Below the pieces are notes generated by a model. That model was not told the DNA's origin. It searched no databases and saw only the letters and a list, made by a program, of their open reading frames with translations. DNA of 64,000 nucleotides from an uncultured Pelagibacteraceae bacterium (GTDB taxonomy: Bacteria > Pseudomonadota > Alphaproteobacteria > Pelagibacterales > Pelagibacteraceae): contig CACPOD010000006.1 in the NCBI GenBank assembly GCA_902635515.1, positions 19,481 through 83,480 of the forward strand, given 5' to 3'. The position numbers and the translations under genes were made by a program. Every line of letters begins with the position of its first letter. Position 1 is the first letter of the stretch. Below, in pieces: positions 51,989 through 61,788 of the stretch.

Positions 51989-53395
51989 ATGAGTGCAGCA
52001 AACGTTTTAAAATTTATTAAAGAAAAAGAAGCTGAATTTGTAGATCTAAGATTCACTGATCCAAGAGGAAAACTTCAACATTTAACAATGGATGCTTCAA
52101 TAGTTGATGAAGGTATGTTGAATGAAGGTGTATTTTTTGACGGTTCGTCTATTGCTGGTTGGAAAGCAATTAATGAGTCTGACATGATTTTAAAACCTGA
52201 TACTTCAAGAATGTTCATGGATCCTTTTACGTCTCATAATACTGTGGTTTTGTTTTGTGACATTCTAGATGCAATTAAAAAAGATCCTTATGAAAGAGAT
52301 CCAAGAGGTGTTGCTAAAAAAGCTGAAGAATATTTAAAAGCTTCAGGTATAGGTGATAAAGCTTTTTTTGGACCTGAGCCAGAATTTTTTGTTTTCGACG
52401 ATGTAAGAATTAAAAATGATATGAATGAGTGTGGATTTAAATTAGATAGTAAAGAAGGTCCTTACAATTCAGGTAAAGAATATGAAAATGGAAACATGGG
52501 TCATAGACCTCAAATTAAAGGAGGATATTTCCCAGTGCCACCAGTTGATAGTGAACAAGACATGCGTGGTGAATATCTTAAAAATTTGAAAGAAGTTGGT
52601 ATTAAAGTTGAAAAGCATCACCATGAAGTTGCTCCTAGTCAGCACGAACTTGGTATGTATTTTGGAACTTTAGTAAACCAAGCTGATAACGTACAATTAT
52701 ATAAATATGTTGTTCAAATGGTTACACATTCATTTGGAAAAACTGCAACATTTATGCCAAAGCCAGTTGCTGGTGACAATGGTTCAGGTATGCACATCCA
52801 CCAATCTATTTGGAAAGGTGATACTCCAGTATTTTCAGGTGATGCGTATTCTGGATTAAGTGAAACTGCGTTACATTATATTGGCGGAATTTTAAAACAT
52901 GCTAAAGCAATTAATGCTTTTGCTAACTCTACAACAAACAGTTACAAAAGGTTAATTCCAGGTTTCGAAGCTCCAGTACTTCTTGCGTATTCAGCAAGAA
53001 ATAGATCTGCTTCTTGTAGAATACCGATCACATTAAGTAAAAAAGGTGCAAGATGTGAGATTAGATTTCCAGATGCTGCAGGAAACCCATATTTAACTTT
53101 CGCAGCTATGTTAATGGCTGGAATTGATGGAATTAAAAATAAAATTCATCCAGGTGAGTCTTTTGATAAAGATTTATATGAATTACCACCTGAAGAAGTT
53201 AAAGCTATTCCAACAGTTTGTGGTTCTTTAAGAGAAGCAATGGAAAGTTTAGATAAAGACAGAGAGTTTTTAACTCAAGGCGGTGTCTTTACTGATGATC
53301 AGATTGATGCTTACATTGCTCTTAAGTTTGAAGAAATTCACAAATTTGAACATGCACCTCATCCTGTAGAGTTTGAGATGTATTACAGTAGCTAA
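51989..53395 (+). CDS. glnA: Type I glutamine synthetase GlnA
   Basis: A 468-aa GS-I enzyme that makes glutamine from glutamate, ammonia and [19 protein letters not shown] near residue 17, [10 protein letters not shown] near 50, the ATP-binding block [16 protein letters not shown] near 258 and [10 protein letters not shown] near 333 are all present. The adenylylation Tyr is Y397 in [10 protein letters not shown], so GlnE-type control is possible. The 137-bp leader has no terminator or recognised riboswitch. A clear GGAGA Shine-Dalgarno precedes the ATG. glnB is not adjacent. Confidence 0.97.
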   Translation: MSAANVLKFIKEKEAEFVDLRFTDPRGKLQHLTMDASIVDEGMLNEGVFFDGSSIAGWKAINESDMILKPDTSRMFMDPFTSHNTVVLFCDILDAIKKDPYERDPRGVAKKAEEYLKASGIGDKAFFGPEPEFFVFDDVRIKNDMNECGFKLDSKEGPYNSGKEYENGNMGHRPQIKGGYFPVPPVDSEQDMRGEYLKNLKEVGIKVEKHHHEVAPSQHELGMYFGTLVNQADNVQLYKYVVQMVTHSFGKTATFMPKPVAGDNGSGMHIHQSIWKGDTPVFSGDAYSGLSETALHYIGGILKHAKAINAFANSTTNSYKRLIPGFEAPVLLAYSARNRSASCRIPITLSKKGARCEIRFPDAAGNPYLTFAAMLMAGIDGIKNKIHPGESFDKDLYELPPEEVKAIPTVCGSLREAMESLDKDREFLTQGGVFTDDQIDAYIALKFEEIHKFEHAPHPVEFEMYYSS

Positions 53396-53404
53396 TAAAT
53401 TTAA

Positions 53405-53575
53405 TTACTGTCTAGTTGTTGCAATTGTATCTTTGTTAACACCTTTTTTAACTACGTAATCTTGTGTGCCGTTAGCACCGGTTTCAACTTCTTTACGTAG
53501 TTCTTTAAAGAATGTTTTTTCCTTTAAAGAGTCTTTTAAGTTTTTAACAAGATTTTTAAACTCAAATTTGTTCAT
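53405..53575 (-). CDS. Small conserved-looking protein, 56 aa, unknown function
   Basis: An ATG at 53575 opens a 56-codon frame ending TAA at 53407-53405, filling the gap between glnA and sufA. The product begins MNKFEFKNLVKNLKD and ends KKGVNKDTIATTRQ; it is basic, probably helical in the first half, with no membrane segment. It has ordinary codon use for this genome. It starts 66 nt after the sufA stop, same strand, and converges with glnA (9 nt apart). Not recognised as any family. Confidence 0.5.
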   Translation of the reverse strand: MNKFEFKNLVKNLKDSLKEKTFFKELRKEVETGANGTQDYVVKKGVNKDTIATTRQ

Positions 53576-53641
53576 AAAGAATCTATATACTAGATATGCA
53601 TATAATGCAATACAGATATGCGATAAATGGGATAATACAAC

Positions 53642-53977
53642 TTATGATATTTTGAAAGACTCTCCGCAGCCGCAACGCTCAGTTTCATTAGGATTATTGA
53701 ACACAAATGATGAGGACAATTCTTCCTTTTTATAATCCATTTCAGTACCAAGAAGATACATAATAGCAGCTGAATCAACAAATACTTTCACACCCTTATC
53801 CTCAATAATTTCGTCATTAGGATTTAACTCTTTTGTATACTCCATTACATAAGACATCCCTGCACAACCACCTGATTTAACTGACACTCTAACACCAATA
53901 GAATCTTTTTCAGCATTAGACATTATTTCTTTTATTCTTAATGCTGCGTTATCACTTAATTTAATTATTGGGTTCAT
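53642..53977 (-). CDS. sufA: Fe-S assembly A-type scaffold SufA/ErpA
   Basis: A 111-aa A-type carrier with the three conserved cysteines: SGGCAGMSYVMEY near residue 37 and CGCGESF at the C-terminus. It accepts clusters from SufBCD and hands them on. The start at 53977 (MNPIIKLSDNAAL) is preferred; an open upstream extension is antisense-free but lies inside the preceding gene. ATG overlaps the preceding TAA by 1 nt. Last recognised gene of the suf operon. Confidence 0.92.
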   Translation of the reverse strand: MNPIIKLSDNAALRIKEIMSNAEKDSIGVRVSVKSGGCAGMSYVMEYTKELNPNDEIIEDKGVKVFVDSAAIMYLLGTEMDYKKEELSSSFVFNNPNETERCGCGESFKIS

Positions 53978-54276
53978 TATAAATTCAATTCCAATTTTGC
54001 TGCTTCTGACATCATATCTTTGTTCCATGGTGGATCCCAAACTAACTCAAGATCAACATCCTCTATACCTTCAACTTGCATTGCACCATCTTTTACTTCT
54101 TTAGGTAAACTTTCAGCTACTGGGCAATTTGGTGTAGTCAAAGTCATTTTAATAATAGCAAACTTTTCATCTTTTACTTTAATATCATAAATCAATCCCA
54201 ATTCGTAGATATTTACAGGTAACTCAGGGTCATAAATTTTTCTTATTTCCTCAATTATCTGTTCTTTTTTTGACAT
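53977..54276 (-). CDS. SufT-like MIP18/DUF59 protein
   Basis: A 99-aa DUF59 protein. DPELPVNIYELGLIYDIKV near residue 17 and MTLTTPNCPVAESLPKEV near 43 contain the family's conserved Asp/Pro and Cys. SufT-type proteins help Fe-S cluster maturation. It begins 3 nt after sufU and overlaps sufA by 1 nt, placing it inside the suf operon. Related PaaD proteins are the alternative but do not fit the neighbourhood. Confidence 0.9.
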   Translation of the reverse strand: MSKKEQIIEEIRKIYDPELPVNIYELGLIYDIKVKDEKFAIIKMTLTTPNCPVAESLPKEVKDGAMQVEGIEDVDLELVWDPPWNKDMMSEAAKLELNL

Positions 54277-54279
54277 AAT

Positions 54280-54744
54280 TTAATTTTCCGTTTTTACTTC
54301 CTCTGTTTTTTCATCAAAAGCAGAAACCATTGTATGCCAAGATAAAGTTGCACACTTAACTCTCATTGGATATTGCTTAACACCAGATAAACACATTAGT
54401 TTAGTTTTTTCATCTTCACTCAAATACTTAGATTTTAATTCAGGATTTTCCTTAATCATTCCTAAAAAATCCTCAACTATCTCTTTAGCCTCATGCTCAT
54501 TTTTTCCTTTAATTAAATCTGTCATTATAGAAGCTGAAGCCATTGAAATCGCACAACCACTCCCTTCGAAGGATGCATCTTCTACAATTTTTTGTCCATT
54601 TAGTTTTAAGTAAACATGAACATTATCACCACAAAGAGGATTATTACCTTTAGCGTCTTTATTAAAACCTTCTGTCTTTCTAAGATTTCTTGGGTTTTTA
54701 CCATGCTCCAATATTATTTCTTGATATAACTCTTTTAAATTCAT
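54280..54744 (-). CDS. sufU: SufU-type sulfur relay/scaffold protein
   Basis: A 154-aa IscU/SufU-fold protein with Cys in NPLCGDNVHVYL near residue 36, GSGCAISMASASIM near 60 and MRVKCATLSWHTM near 126. The insert between the second and third Cys marks SufU rather than IscU. SufU receives sulfur from SufS with zinc help. It overlaps sufS by 1 nt. Confidence 0.92.
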   Translation of the reverse strand: MNLKELYQEIILEHGKNPRNLRKTEGFNKDAKGNNPLCGDNVHVYLKLNGQKIVEDASFEGSGCAISMASASIMTDLIKGKNEHEAKEIVEDFLGMIKENPELKSKYLSEDEKTKLMCLSGVKQYPMRVKCATLSWHTMVSAFDEKTEEVKTEN

Positions 54745-55961
54745 TATAAATTAAATATTTTTTTACAGTTGTTTATTGACAGGTTTAACTGATCTAAATC
54801 TTCTTTTGTGTTATAAATACCAACTGATGCTCTAGCACTAGCTGGGATATTTAATTTGTCATGTAGAATTTGACAACAATGATGTCCTGCTCTTATTGCA
54901 ACCCCGTCTTCATCCAAGATAGTTGCAATATCATGAGGGTGAACTCCTTCTATAGTGAATGATAAAACCCCTCCTTTATTTTTTGGATTTCCGATAAGTT
55001 TAACTGAGTTATTTTTTTGTAATAGTTCTTGCCCATATTCAACTAAATCAGCTTCATGTTTCATAACATTTTCGATGCCAATGCTTTCTAAAAATTTTAT
55101 TGATTGGTCAAAAGCAATTACTTGTGCTGTAGCCATAGTACCAGCCTCGTATTTATTAGGTAGTTCACCATAGGAAATCCTATCTTTTTTAACTTCATTT
55201 ATCATTCCTCCACCACCTTGGTATGGAGGTAATTCTTCTAACCATTTTTTTTTGCCATATAGAACCCCCAAACCTGTAGGTCCATACATTTTGTGACATG
55301 AAATTGCATAGAAATCACAATCTAAATCTTGCATATCTAGTTTTAAATGTGGTGCTCCCTGACATCCATCGACTACAACAATTATTCCTTTTGAATGTGC
55401 AAGCTGGGTAATTTCTTTCACAGGTAAAATTGCACCTGTTACATTCGACAGATGAGTAATAGAAATTAATTTTGTTTTTGGAGTTATTTTCTTTTCTATT
55501 TCTTCAAGTGTAATTTCACCTTCTTCATTTATTTCAGCAAAATTAATTTTTATATTTTTTGATTTTCTTAAGAAATGCCATGGCACATAATTTGAATGAT
55601 GCTCAAGTTCTGTAATTAATACTTCATCACCTTCCTGTAAGTAACTTTGACCCAATGTATTAGCAACTAAATTTAATGCTTCTGTAGCACCTTTTGTAAA
55701 AACAATTTCATTTTTATCTTTAGCGTTAATATATTTTTGAACAGATGATCTTGTATTTTCGTATAAATTGGTTGCTGCCACAGCAAGATAATGGACACTT
55801 CTTCCAACGTTAGAAAATTGTTTGGTATAAAATTCATTAATTCTATCCACAACCACCTTTGGTTTTTGTGATGAATTTGCACTATCTAAATAAACTAGAT
55901 CGTTATTTTGAATTTTTTCATCAAAAATTGGAAATTCTTTTTTTATCTGATCAATATTCAT
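54744..55961 (-). CDS. sufS: Cysteine desulfurase SufS
   Basis: A 405-aa PLP enzyme, group II cysteine desulfurase. The PLP Lys is K224 in SCHKMYGPTG; the catalytic Cys sits in RAGHHCCQ (C362, followed by a second Cys where HHCAQ is usual). It takes sulfur from cysteine for cluster assembly. The gene overlaps sufD by 4 nt and sufU by 1 nt. Confidence 0.95.
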   Translation of the reverse strand: MNIDQIKKEFPIFDEKIQNNDLVYLDSANSSQKPKVVVDRINEFYTKQFSNVGRSVHYLAVAATNLYENTRSSVQKYINAKDKNEIVFTKGATEALNLVANTLGQSYLQEGDEVLITELEHHSNYVPWHFLRKSKNIKINFAEINEEGEITLEEIEKKITPKTKLISITHLSNVTGAILPVKEITQLAHSKGIIVVVDGCQGAPHLKLDMQDLDCDFYAISCHKMYGPTGLGVLYGKKKWLEELPPYQGGGGMINEVKKDRISYGELPNKYEAGTMATAQVIAFDQSIKFLESIGIENVMKHEADLVEYGQELLQKNNSVKLIGNPKNKGGVLSFTIEGVHPHDIATILDEDGVAIRAGHHCCQILHDKLNIPASARASVGIYNTKEDLDQLNLSINNCKKIFNL

Positions 55962-57205
55962 TCTTTAATTCCAATCATATTTTTTATTAAGTTTTTTATT
56001 TCTGAGTCAGTGATTTTTTCTACAACATCAAGCAGAAAACCATTGATCAATAGTTCTCTTGACTGGTGATAATTTAAACCTCTAGACATTAAATAAAATA
56101 TAGAGTCTTCATTTAAACTACCCGAAGCTGAACCATGAGAACACTTAACGTCATCAGCATAAATTTCTAGTTCTGGCTTCGCATTAAATTCCGATTCTTT
56201 GTTTAACAATATGGCTTTGCTCAATTGGTATCCATCAGTTTTCTGAGCATCTGAATTTACAAATATTTTGCCTTGATACACTGCTTTAGAGCTTTGTTCT
56301 AAAACACTTTTAATTAATTGATAACTTTTTGTATTTTCAGTTAAGTGATTTATTATTGATCTGATTTCATGATGTTTATCATTATTCAATGAAAAAACAC
56401 CATTAACAAAAGCTGATGCATAAACTCCGTTTAAATTACAGTTTATCTCATTTTTAGAAAAATTTGATCCAGAAGACAAAATAAATGTTTCAGAAATACT
56501 GTTCTTTTCTTGATCAATATTATTAAAAGAATACTTAATATTTTTATTTTCAAATTTATCTACTTTATAGTTTTTTAAAACAGCATTTTCCTTTAATTCA
56601 AAGTTATAAAATATATTTAAAAAATTCTTTTCAGATACATCATTAAACAAATCAATTAATCTTAACGAGCTATCTTTATCTAGTTCAAAATTAAGTCGTA
56701 AATTAATGTTTTTAGACCAAATTTTTGAATTTGTTGTATGATAGATAATAAGAGGTTTTGCTAACTGATAACCTTTTTTTACCAATATTTTAAAACATTT
56801 ATTAGTAAAGGCATTATTTAAGTCAGATAATGAATTGCTATTTTCAAATTCATTTATAGTTTCTGATTGATCAATTATTTCTATTTGATCTTTTTTTTCA
56901 TATTCAAAATCAATTTTTTCAATTCTACCATTTATAAAAACTATTTTATTGTGCTCTAATCCATCTACAAATACAGAGGTATCAACTTTATTAGTAGAAG
57001 CTTGATCATTATAAAAACTAAGTTCTCCAATATTATTTTTTATTATTTGATTAAGATCTGAAAATTTCCAATCTTCTTCTTTTTTATTTGGAAAACCTTT
57101 GTCTAAAAAATTATCTAAACAAAATTTTTTTATCTCAATATCTTTTTGAGATAAACTTAAATTTTTTATACTATTATAAAAATCTTTTTGTAATTGTTCT
57201 TTCAT
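55958..57205 (-). CDS. sufD: Fe-S assembly protein SufD
   Basis: A 415-aa SufBD-family beta-helix protein. The conserved C-terminal block KPELEIYADDVKCSHGSASG near residue 345 (with the His/Cys region), then FYLMSRGL and LLINGFL, identify it. The first half is divergent, as usual for SufD. It forms SufBC2D. It begins directly after the sufC stop and overlaps sufS by 4 nt. Confidence 0.94.
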   Translation of the reverse strand: MKEQLQKDFYNSIKNLSLSQKDIEIKKFCLDNFLDKGFPNKKEEDWKFSDLNQIIKNNIGELSFYNDQASTNKVDTSVFVDGLEHNKIVFINGRIEKIDFEYEKKDQIEIIDQSETINEFENSNSLSDLNNAFTNKCFKILVKKGYQLAKPLIIYHTTNSKIWSKNINLRLNFELDKDSSLRLIDLFNDVSEKNFLNIFYNFELKENAVLKNYKVDKFENKNIKYSFNNIDQEKNSISETFILSSGSNFSKNEINCNLNGVYASAFVNGVFSLNNDKHHEIRSIINHLTENTKSYQLIKSVLEQSSKAVYQGKIFVNSDAQKTDGYQLSKAILLNKESEFNAKPELEIYADDVKCSHGSASGSLNEDSIFYLMSRGLNYHQSRELLINGFLLDVVEKITDSEIKNLIKNMIGIKE

Positions 57206-57940
57206 TTAATTAAAATTTTCGTATCCTTTTTTTTCTAATTCTAAAGCTAAATCTGGACCACCAGATTTTACAATTTTTCCATTCATCAAAACATGAACAA
57301 AGTCAGGTTTTATATAATCAAGCAATCTTTGGTAGTGTGTAATAATTAAAAATGAATTATTTTTATCTCTTAATGTGTTAACTCCATCTGCAACAATCTT
57401 TAAAGCATCAATATCTAAACCAGAATCTGTTTCATCTAAAATTGAAAGTTTTGGAGCTAGCAACGACATCTGTAAAATTTCATTTTTCTTTTTTTCACCT
57501 CCAGAAAAACCAACATTTAATTGTCTGTTTAATTTTTCCTCATCGAATTTTAATTCTTTAGACTTTTCTTTTACCAATTTTAGAAACTCAATAGCATCAA
57601 GCTCTTTCTCACCCCTAGCTTTTCTAACAGCATTTAAAGAAGTTTTTAAAAATATATTTGTATTTACACCTGGAATTTCTAAAGGATATTGGAAAGCTAA
57701 AAATATACCCTTGTGTGCTCTTTCCTCTGTTTCAAGTTCAAATAAATCTTTTTCTTCAAAAAGAACTTCCCCAGAAACTTCATAACCTTTTTTTCCGGAT
57801 AGAATATTTGATAATGTACTTTTTCCAGATCCATTGGGGCCCATAATTGCATGAACCTCACCAGGATTTATATCTAAGGATAGTCCGTTTAAAATAGACT
57901 TATTATCGATGGTTGCATTTAAATTATTAATTTTAAGCAT
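57206..57940 (-). CDS. sufC: Fe-S assembly ATPase SufC
   Basis: A 244-aa ABC-type ATPase: Walker A GPNGSGKST near residue 34, signature FSGGEKKKNEILQ and Walker B LSILDETDSGLD. It drives conformational change in SufBC2D. I use the ATG at 57940, one base after the sufB stop, rather than an in-frame GTG at 57952 that would overlap sufB by 11 bp. Confidence 0.95.
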   Translation of the reverse strand: MLKINNLNATIDNKSILNGLSLDINPGEVHAIMGPNGSGKSTLSNILSGKKGYEVSGEVLFEEKDLFELETEERAHKGIFLAFQYPLEIPGVNTNIFLKTSLNAVRKARGEKELDAIEFLKLVKEKSKELKFDEEKLNRQLNVGFSGGEKKKNEILQMSLLAPKLSILDETDSGLDIDALKIVADGVNTLRDKNNSFLIITHYQRLLDYIKPDFVHVLMNGKIVKSGGPDLALELEKKGYENFN

Positions 57941-57941
57941 A

Positions 57942-59384
57942 TTAACCAACACTTCCTTCCAGACTGATACCTACAAGTTTTTGCGCTTCTACAGCAAATT
58001 CCATAGGTAATTGTTGCAATACTTCCTTACAAAAACCGTTAACAATTAAGCCAACAGCTTCCTCTGGATTTAATCCTCTTTGTTGACAATAATGTAGCTG
58101 CTCTTCACTAATCTTGGATGTGGTTGCCTCATGAGCAATATTGGACTCAGAGTTTTTATTTTTTATATAAGGAACAGTGTGAGCTCCACATTTGTTACCC
58201 ATTAATAAAGAGTCGCACTGAGTATAATTAGTTGAATTTTTAGCTTTTGATGAAATATCAACTAAACCTCTATATGTCATATCTGAACTACCTGCTGATA
58301 TTCCTTTAGAAATTATTTTACTTTTAGTATTTTTACCTAGATGGATCATTTTGGTACCTGTATCTGCTTTTTGATGATTGTTAGTAATAGCTATTGAATA
58401 GAACTCACCAACAGAGTTATCTCCTTTAAGAATACAACTAGGATACTTCCAGGTAATTGCAGAACCTGTTTCAACTTGTGTCCATGAAATTTTAGAATTT
58501 TTACCTTTGCATAAACCTCTTTTGGTTACGAAATTATAAATTCCACCTTTGCCATCTTGATCACCTGGATACCAGTTCTGAACAGTTGAATATTTTATTT
58601 CTGCATCATCGAGTGCAACTAGCTCTACATTAGCAGCATGTAATTGATTTTCATCTCTCATTGGAGCTGTACATCCCTCTAAGTAACTTACATAACTTCC
58701 TTTATCTGCAATAATTAAAGTTCTTTCAAATTGACCCGTATTTGAAGCATTAATTCTAAAATAAGTTGACAGTTCCATTGGACATCTAACACCTTCTGGA
58801 ATGTATACAAATGAACCATCTGTAAAAACTGCTGAATTTAATGTTGCAAAAAAATGATCACTTGTTGGAATTACAGATCCTAGATATTTTTTAACTAATT
58901 CAGGGTGATTTTGAATTGCCTCTGATATAGGACAAAATATAATTCCTTGTTTAGTTAATTCATCTTTAAATGTTGTGGCTACAGAAACTGAATCAAATAC
59001 AGCATCAACAGCTATTCCATTTAATCTTGCTTGTTCTTGCAAAGGAATTCCAAGTTTCTTATAAGTTTCTAAAAGTTTAGGATCCAATTCATCTAAGCTC
59101 TTTGGCTTATCTTTCATACTTTTGGGTGCAGAATAATAATATAAATCTTGATAATCTATTTTTGGAAATTTAGGTTTCTGCCAGTCAGGTTCTTTTAATA
59201 CCTTAAATCTTTCAAAAGCTTTTAGTCTAAACTCAAGCATCCATGCAGGTTCTTTTTTAATATTGGATATAAATTTAATGACACCTTCATTCAAGCCTTT
59301 TGGAGCTTGAATATTTTCTATTTCTGTCGAAAAACCATATTTATAGTCTTTTAAATTATTTATTTCTTTTTGTCTGTTATCCAT
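57942..59384 (-). CDS. sufB: Fe-S assembly protein SufB
   Basis: A 480-aa SufB, the scaffold of the SUF system. [20 protein letters not shown] near residue 203, [19 protein letters not shown] near 240 and the C-terminal [20 protein letters not shown] near 428 are highly conserved. It begins 1 nt after the Rrf2 regulator stop, so the two are coregulated. Confidence 0.97.
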   Translation of the reverse strand: MDNRQKEINNLKDYKYGFSTEIENIQAPKGLNEGVIKFISNIKKEPAWMLEFRLKAFERFKVLKEPDWQKPKFPKIDYQDLYYYSAPKSMKDKPKSLDELDPKLLETYKKLGIPLQEQARLNGIAVDAVFDSVSVATTFKDELTKQGIIFCPISEAIQNHPELVKKYLGSVIPTSDHFFATLNSAVFTDGSFVYIPEGVRCPMELSTYFRINASNTGQFERTLIIADKGSYVSYLEGCTAPMRDENQLHAANVELVALDDAEIKYSTVQNWYPGDQDGKGGIYNFVTKRGLCKGKNSKISWTQVETGSAITWKYPSCILKGDNSVGEFYSIAITNNHQKADTGTKMIHLGKNTKSKIISKGISAGSSDMTYRGLVDISSKAKNSTNYTQCDSLLMGNKCGAHTVPYIKNKNSESNIAHEATTSKISEEQLHYCQQRGLNPEEAVGLIVNGFCKEVLQQLPMEFAVEAQKLVGISLEGSVG

Positions 59385-59385
59385 T

Positions 59386-59811
59386 CTAAACTCTTGTTTC
59401 TTTGTTATTGTTTAATAAATCTTTCAGGCTTTTATTTTCAAAAAATGTATTTATGTGTAACTCTAATTCGTCCCATAAATTATGAGTAATGCACTTTGTG
59501 GCTTTACCGTTGCATCCTTTTTTAGATTCTTTTTTACATTGAACAGTTTTTACTTTTTCATCAACTGCATGAAAGATATTTGTTAATTTTATATCATTTG
59601 GATTTTTATTAAGAACGTATCCTCCTTGCGTTCCTCTTATACTTTTAACAATTTCGTTTTTTTTTAATTTAGAAAAAATTTGCTCTAGGTAATCTAAAGA
59701 TATACCTTGTCTTAATGATATATCTCTTAGTGATACTGGATTGATGTTATCAAACCTAGCTAAATCAACTAATGCCATTACAGCATATCTACCTTTTGAT
59801 GTAAGTTTCAT
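59386..59811 (-). CDS. iscR: Rrf2 family Fe-S-responsive regulator (IscR-like)
   Basis: A 141-aa Rrf2 winged-helix protein: [18 protein letters not shown] and [20 protein letters not shown] form the DNA-binding domain, and [11 protein letters not shown] is the wing. Cluster ligands C92, C100, C107 and H110 correspond to IscR C92, C98, C104 and H107 with wider spacing. IscR senses Fe-S status and represses suf/isc genes. It is first in the suf operon, and an IscR-type box lies over its promoter. A RirA- or SufR-like function is the alternative. Confidence 0.88.
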   Translation of the reverse strand: MKLTSKGRYAVMALVDLARFDNINPVSLRDISLRQGISLDYLEQIFSKLKKNEIVKSIRGTQGGYVLNKNPNDIKLTNIFHAVDEKVKTVQCKKESKKGCNGKATKCITHNLWDELELHINTFFENKSLKDLLNNNKETRV

Positions 59812-59834
59812 TTTTTACCCTTAAATTGAGGGTT

Positions 59835-59862
59835 TTTATACATACTTGACTAAAATGGTCAA
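59835..59862 (-). promoter_or_regulatory. Sigma-70-type promoter of the suf operon
   Basis: On the minus strand TTGACC (59862-59857) and TATAAA (59840-59835) are separated by 16 nt, a good -35/-10 pair, about 24 nt before the regulator's ATG (59811). A palindrome covers the spacer and -35 region. Confidence 0.7.
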
Positions 59863-59866
59863 GTTT
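59842..59866. promoter_or_regulatory. IscR-type operator over the suf promoter
   Basis: ATACTTGACTAAAATGGTCA plus AGTTT: inverted repeat ACTTGAC/GTCAAGT with a 5-nt centre. It fits the type 1 IscR/Rrf2 box (ATASYYGACTRWWWYAGTCRRSTAT) at most positions and overlaps the -35 element, so a bound regulator would block transcription. Confidence 0.75.
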
Positions 59867-59947
59867 AGAGTGTAAAAAAAACTAACATATTGTCGCTGAC
59901 TTATGATAAATGTACATTTTTTTTGAGAATAATAATCAATATCGCTT

Positions 59948-60604
59948 ATGGACAATAAAATTTTAGAAATATTTATACCTGGTCCTGCAGGAAGACTTGA
60001 GGCTAAATATTATAAAAGTAAAAAAAATACTTCACCAATTGCTTTAGTGTTACAGCCCCATCCTCAATATGGAGGAACGATGAATAATAAAGTAGTAGTA
60101 GATACTTTCCATACATTTATGGATAACGATTTTTCGGTGTGCAGAGTAAATTTCAGAGGTGTTGGTAAAAGCGATGGAGAATTCGATAATGGTCAAGGCG
60201 AACTTGCTGATGCAGCAGCTGCTTTAGATTGGTTAGAAAGAGAAAATTTTGACAATTCACAATGTTGGGTTTCGGGATTTTCATTTGGATCTTTAATTGC
60301 AATGCAATTATTAATGAGAAGACCAGAAATAAACAGGTTTATAGCAATTTCACCTCAACCAAATGTTTATGATTTTTCTTTTTTATCTCCATGTCCAACT
60401 TCTGGTTTAGTTGCTTATGGTAAAAAAGATGAATTGGTACCAGTAGAATATATTACAGAATTAGATAAAAGATTAAGTGCTCAAAAAGGTATTAAAGTAG
60501 AATTTAATGCAATATCAGATGCTAATCACTTTTTTTCAAAAACAAGTGATTCTTTAATTAAACATCTTGATAAATATATAAAAAAAGAAACCGCACTATA
60601 TTAA
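59948..60604 (+). CDS. Alpha/beta hydrolase
   Basis: A 218-aa cytoplasmic alpha/beta hydrolase. LQPHPQYGGTMNNKVV near residue 35 is the oxyanion region, VCRVNFRGVGKSDGEF near 60, and the nucleophile Ser sits in SGFSFGS near 108. Later Asp (YGKKDELVP) and His (DANHFF) complete a triad. This matches small hydrolases common in alphaproteobacteria, substrate unknown. Divergent from the suf operon across 136 bp and convergent with anmK, overlapping by 4 bp. Confidence 0.87.
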   Translation: MDNKILEIFIPGPAGRLEAKYYKSKKNTSPIALVLQPHPQYGGTMNNKVVVDTFHTFMDNDFSVCRVNFRGVGKSDGEFDNGQGELADAAAALDWLERENFDNSQCWVSGFSFGSLIAMQLLMRRPEINRFIAISPQPNVYDFSFLSPCPTSGLVAYGKKDELVPVEYITELDKRLSAQKGIKVEFNAISDANHFFSKTSDSLIKHLDKYIKKETALY

Positions 60605-61743
60605 AAATTTTCTACCAGTTTTCCACCCACCGTAAATTCTTTACATCCAGTTGTTGTGCTAAAAGAAATTGGTAAATTTAAAAAAGACCTTATGGCTAAA
60701 AATCCAAATGCCTGGGATTCAATATAATCACCATTTAAATTATAATTATCTATAAATTTCAAAGTAATATTATTTTCATTTGATATGTAATTTTTTATAC
60801 GATTAATTAAATTATTATTTTTTCTTCCACCACCACAGAGTAAAAATGTAATACTATTTTTTTGACCAATATATTTTAAACCTTCCGCAATCAAATATGC
60901 TGTAAAATCTGTTATAGTAGCACAACCATCTTCTAGCGACAAACCTCTTGCAAAAGATACATCAAAATTTTTAATATCTAATGACTGGGAGTAAGAATTT
61001 ATTTTAAAATTATCTATTGCTTGGTTTAAAATTAATTGATCAACTTTCCCTACTGTAGCTAGTTCACCATTTTTATCAAATTTTTTATTTGAATTCTTTC
61101 TTACCCATTCATCAATTAAACAATTACCAGGACCTATATCAAAAGCAGAAAGGTTATCTTGAAAATTATCAGAGTCATTAATAACTTTTGTAACATTTGC
61201 GATACCACCAATATTTAAGAAACCTAATGGAAATTTAAGATCAAAATTTTTATTGATTTTTTTTGACAAAATATAATGGAAAATTGGTGTTAAAGGTGCA
61301 CCTTGACCATTATTTTGAATATCCGCTTGTCTAAAATCATAAATGACTTTTTTTTTGACCATTTGAGATAACAATTTCCCATCTCCTAATTGATTGGTAA
61401 TTTTCTCATTTGGGTTATGAAAAATTGTTTGTCCATGAAAACCTATCAAATCAATGGGATCTCTATACTTTTTTAATGATTGATTGACTGCATCGGCATG
61501 AAAAAGAGTTAAATTACGCTCTAATTCTCTTAATTTTTCTAAATTTTGTAAAAGATCTTTCTTTGTTAAAACTAAATCTCTTAATCTAACTAACTGATCC
61601 TGAAGATTTTTATCATACTCATAATAATCATCTAAAATGTTTGAAAATTCATCGTATCCATCTGAGCTAATTATAGATAAATCAATGCCATCCATAGATG
61701 TTCCGCTCATTAGTCCAATTGCAGTATATAATTTTTTTTTCAT
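60601..61743 (-). CDS. anmK: Anhydro-N-acetylmuramic acid kinase AnmK
   Basis: A 380-aa ASKHA-fold kinase. MSGTSMDGID (12-21) is the N-terminal phosphate loop; LIGFHGQTIFHNP near residue 98, RQADIQNNGQGAPLTPIFHY near 138, LNIGGIANVT and LLCGGGRKNNNL near 295 are diagnostic. It phosphorylates and opens anhydro-N-acetylmuramic acid during cell-wall recycling. Common alphaproteobacterial neighbour of tyrS, here divergent by 45 bp. Confidence 0.95.
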   Translation of the reverse strand: MKKKLYTAIGLMSGTSMDGIDLSIISSDGYDEFSNILDDYYEYDKNLQDQLVRLRDLVLTKKDLLQNLEKLRELERNLTLFHADAVNQSLKKYRDPIDLIGFHGQTIFHNPNEKITNQLGDGKLLSQMVKKKVIYDFRQADIQNNGQGAPLTPIFHYILSKKINKNFDLKFPLGFLNIGGIANVTKVINDSDNFQDNLSAFDIGPGNCLIDEWVRKNSNKKFDKNGELATVGKVDQLILNQAIDNFKINSYSQSLDIKNFDVSFARGLSLEDGCATITDFTAYLIAEGLKYIGQKNSITFLLCGGGRKNNNLINRIKNYISNENNITLKFIDNYNLNGDYIESQAFGFLAIRSFLNLPISFSTTTGCKEFTVGGKLVENF

Positions 61744-61788
61744 TGATATGTTTTTTAAAAAAAATTTGTATATTGTAACTATAAACTT

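Noticed and set aside
53466..53735. 89-aa plus-strand frame after glnA
   Set aside because: Crosses the ends of sufA and the 56-aa minus-strand ORF; no family features.
53978..54040. Longer start for sufA
   Set aside because: Would overlap the SufT-like gene by 60 bp; the ATG at 53977 gives the normal length and a TAATG junction.
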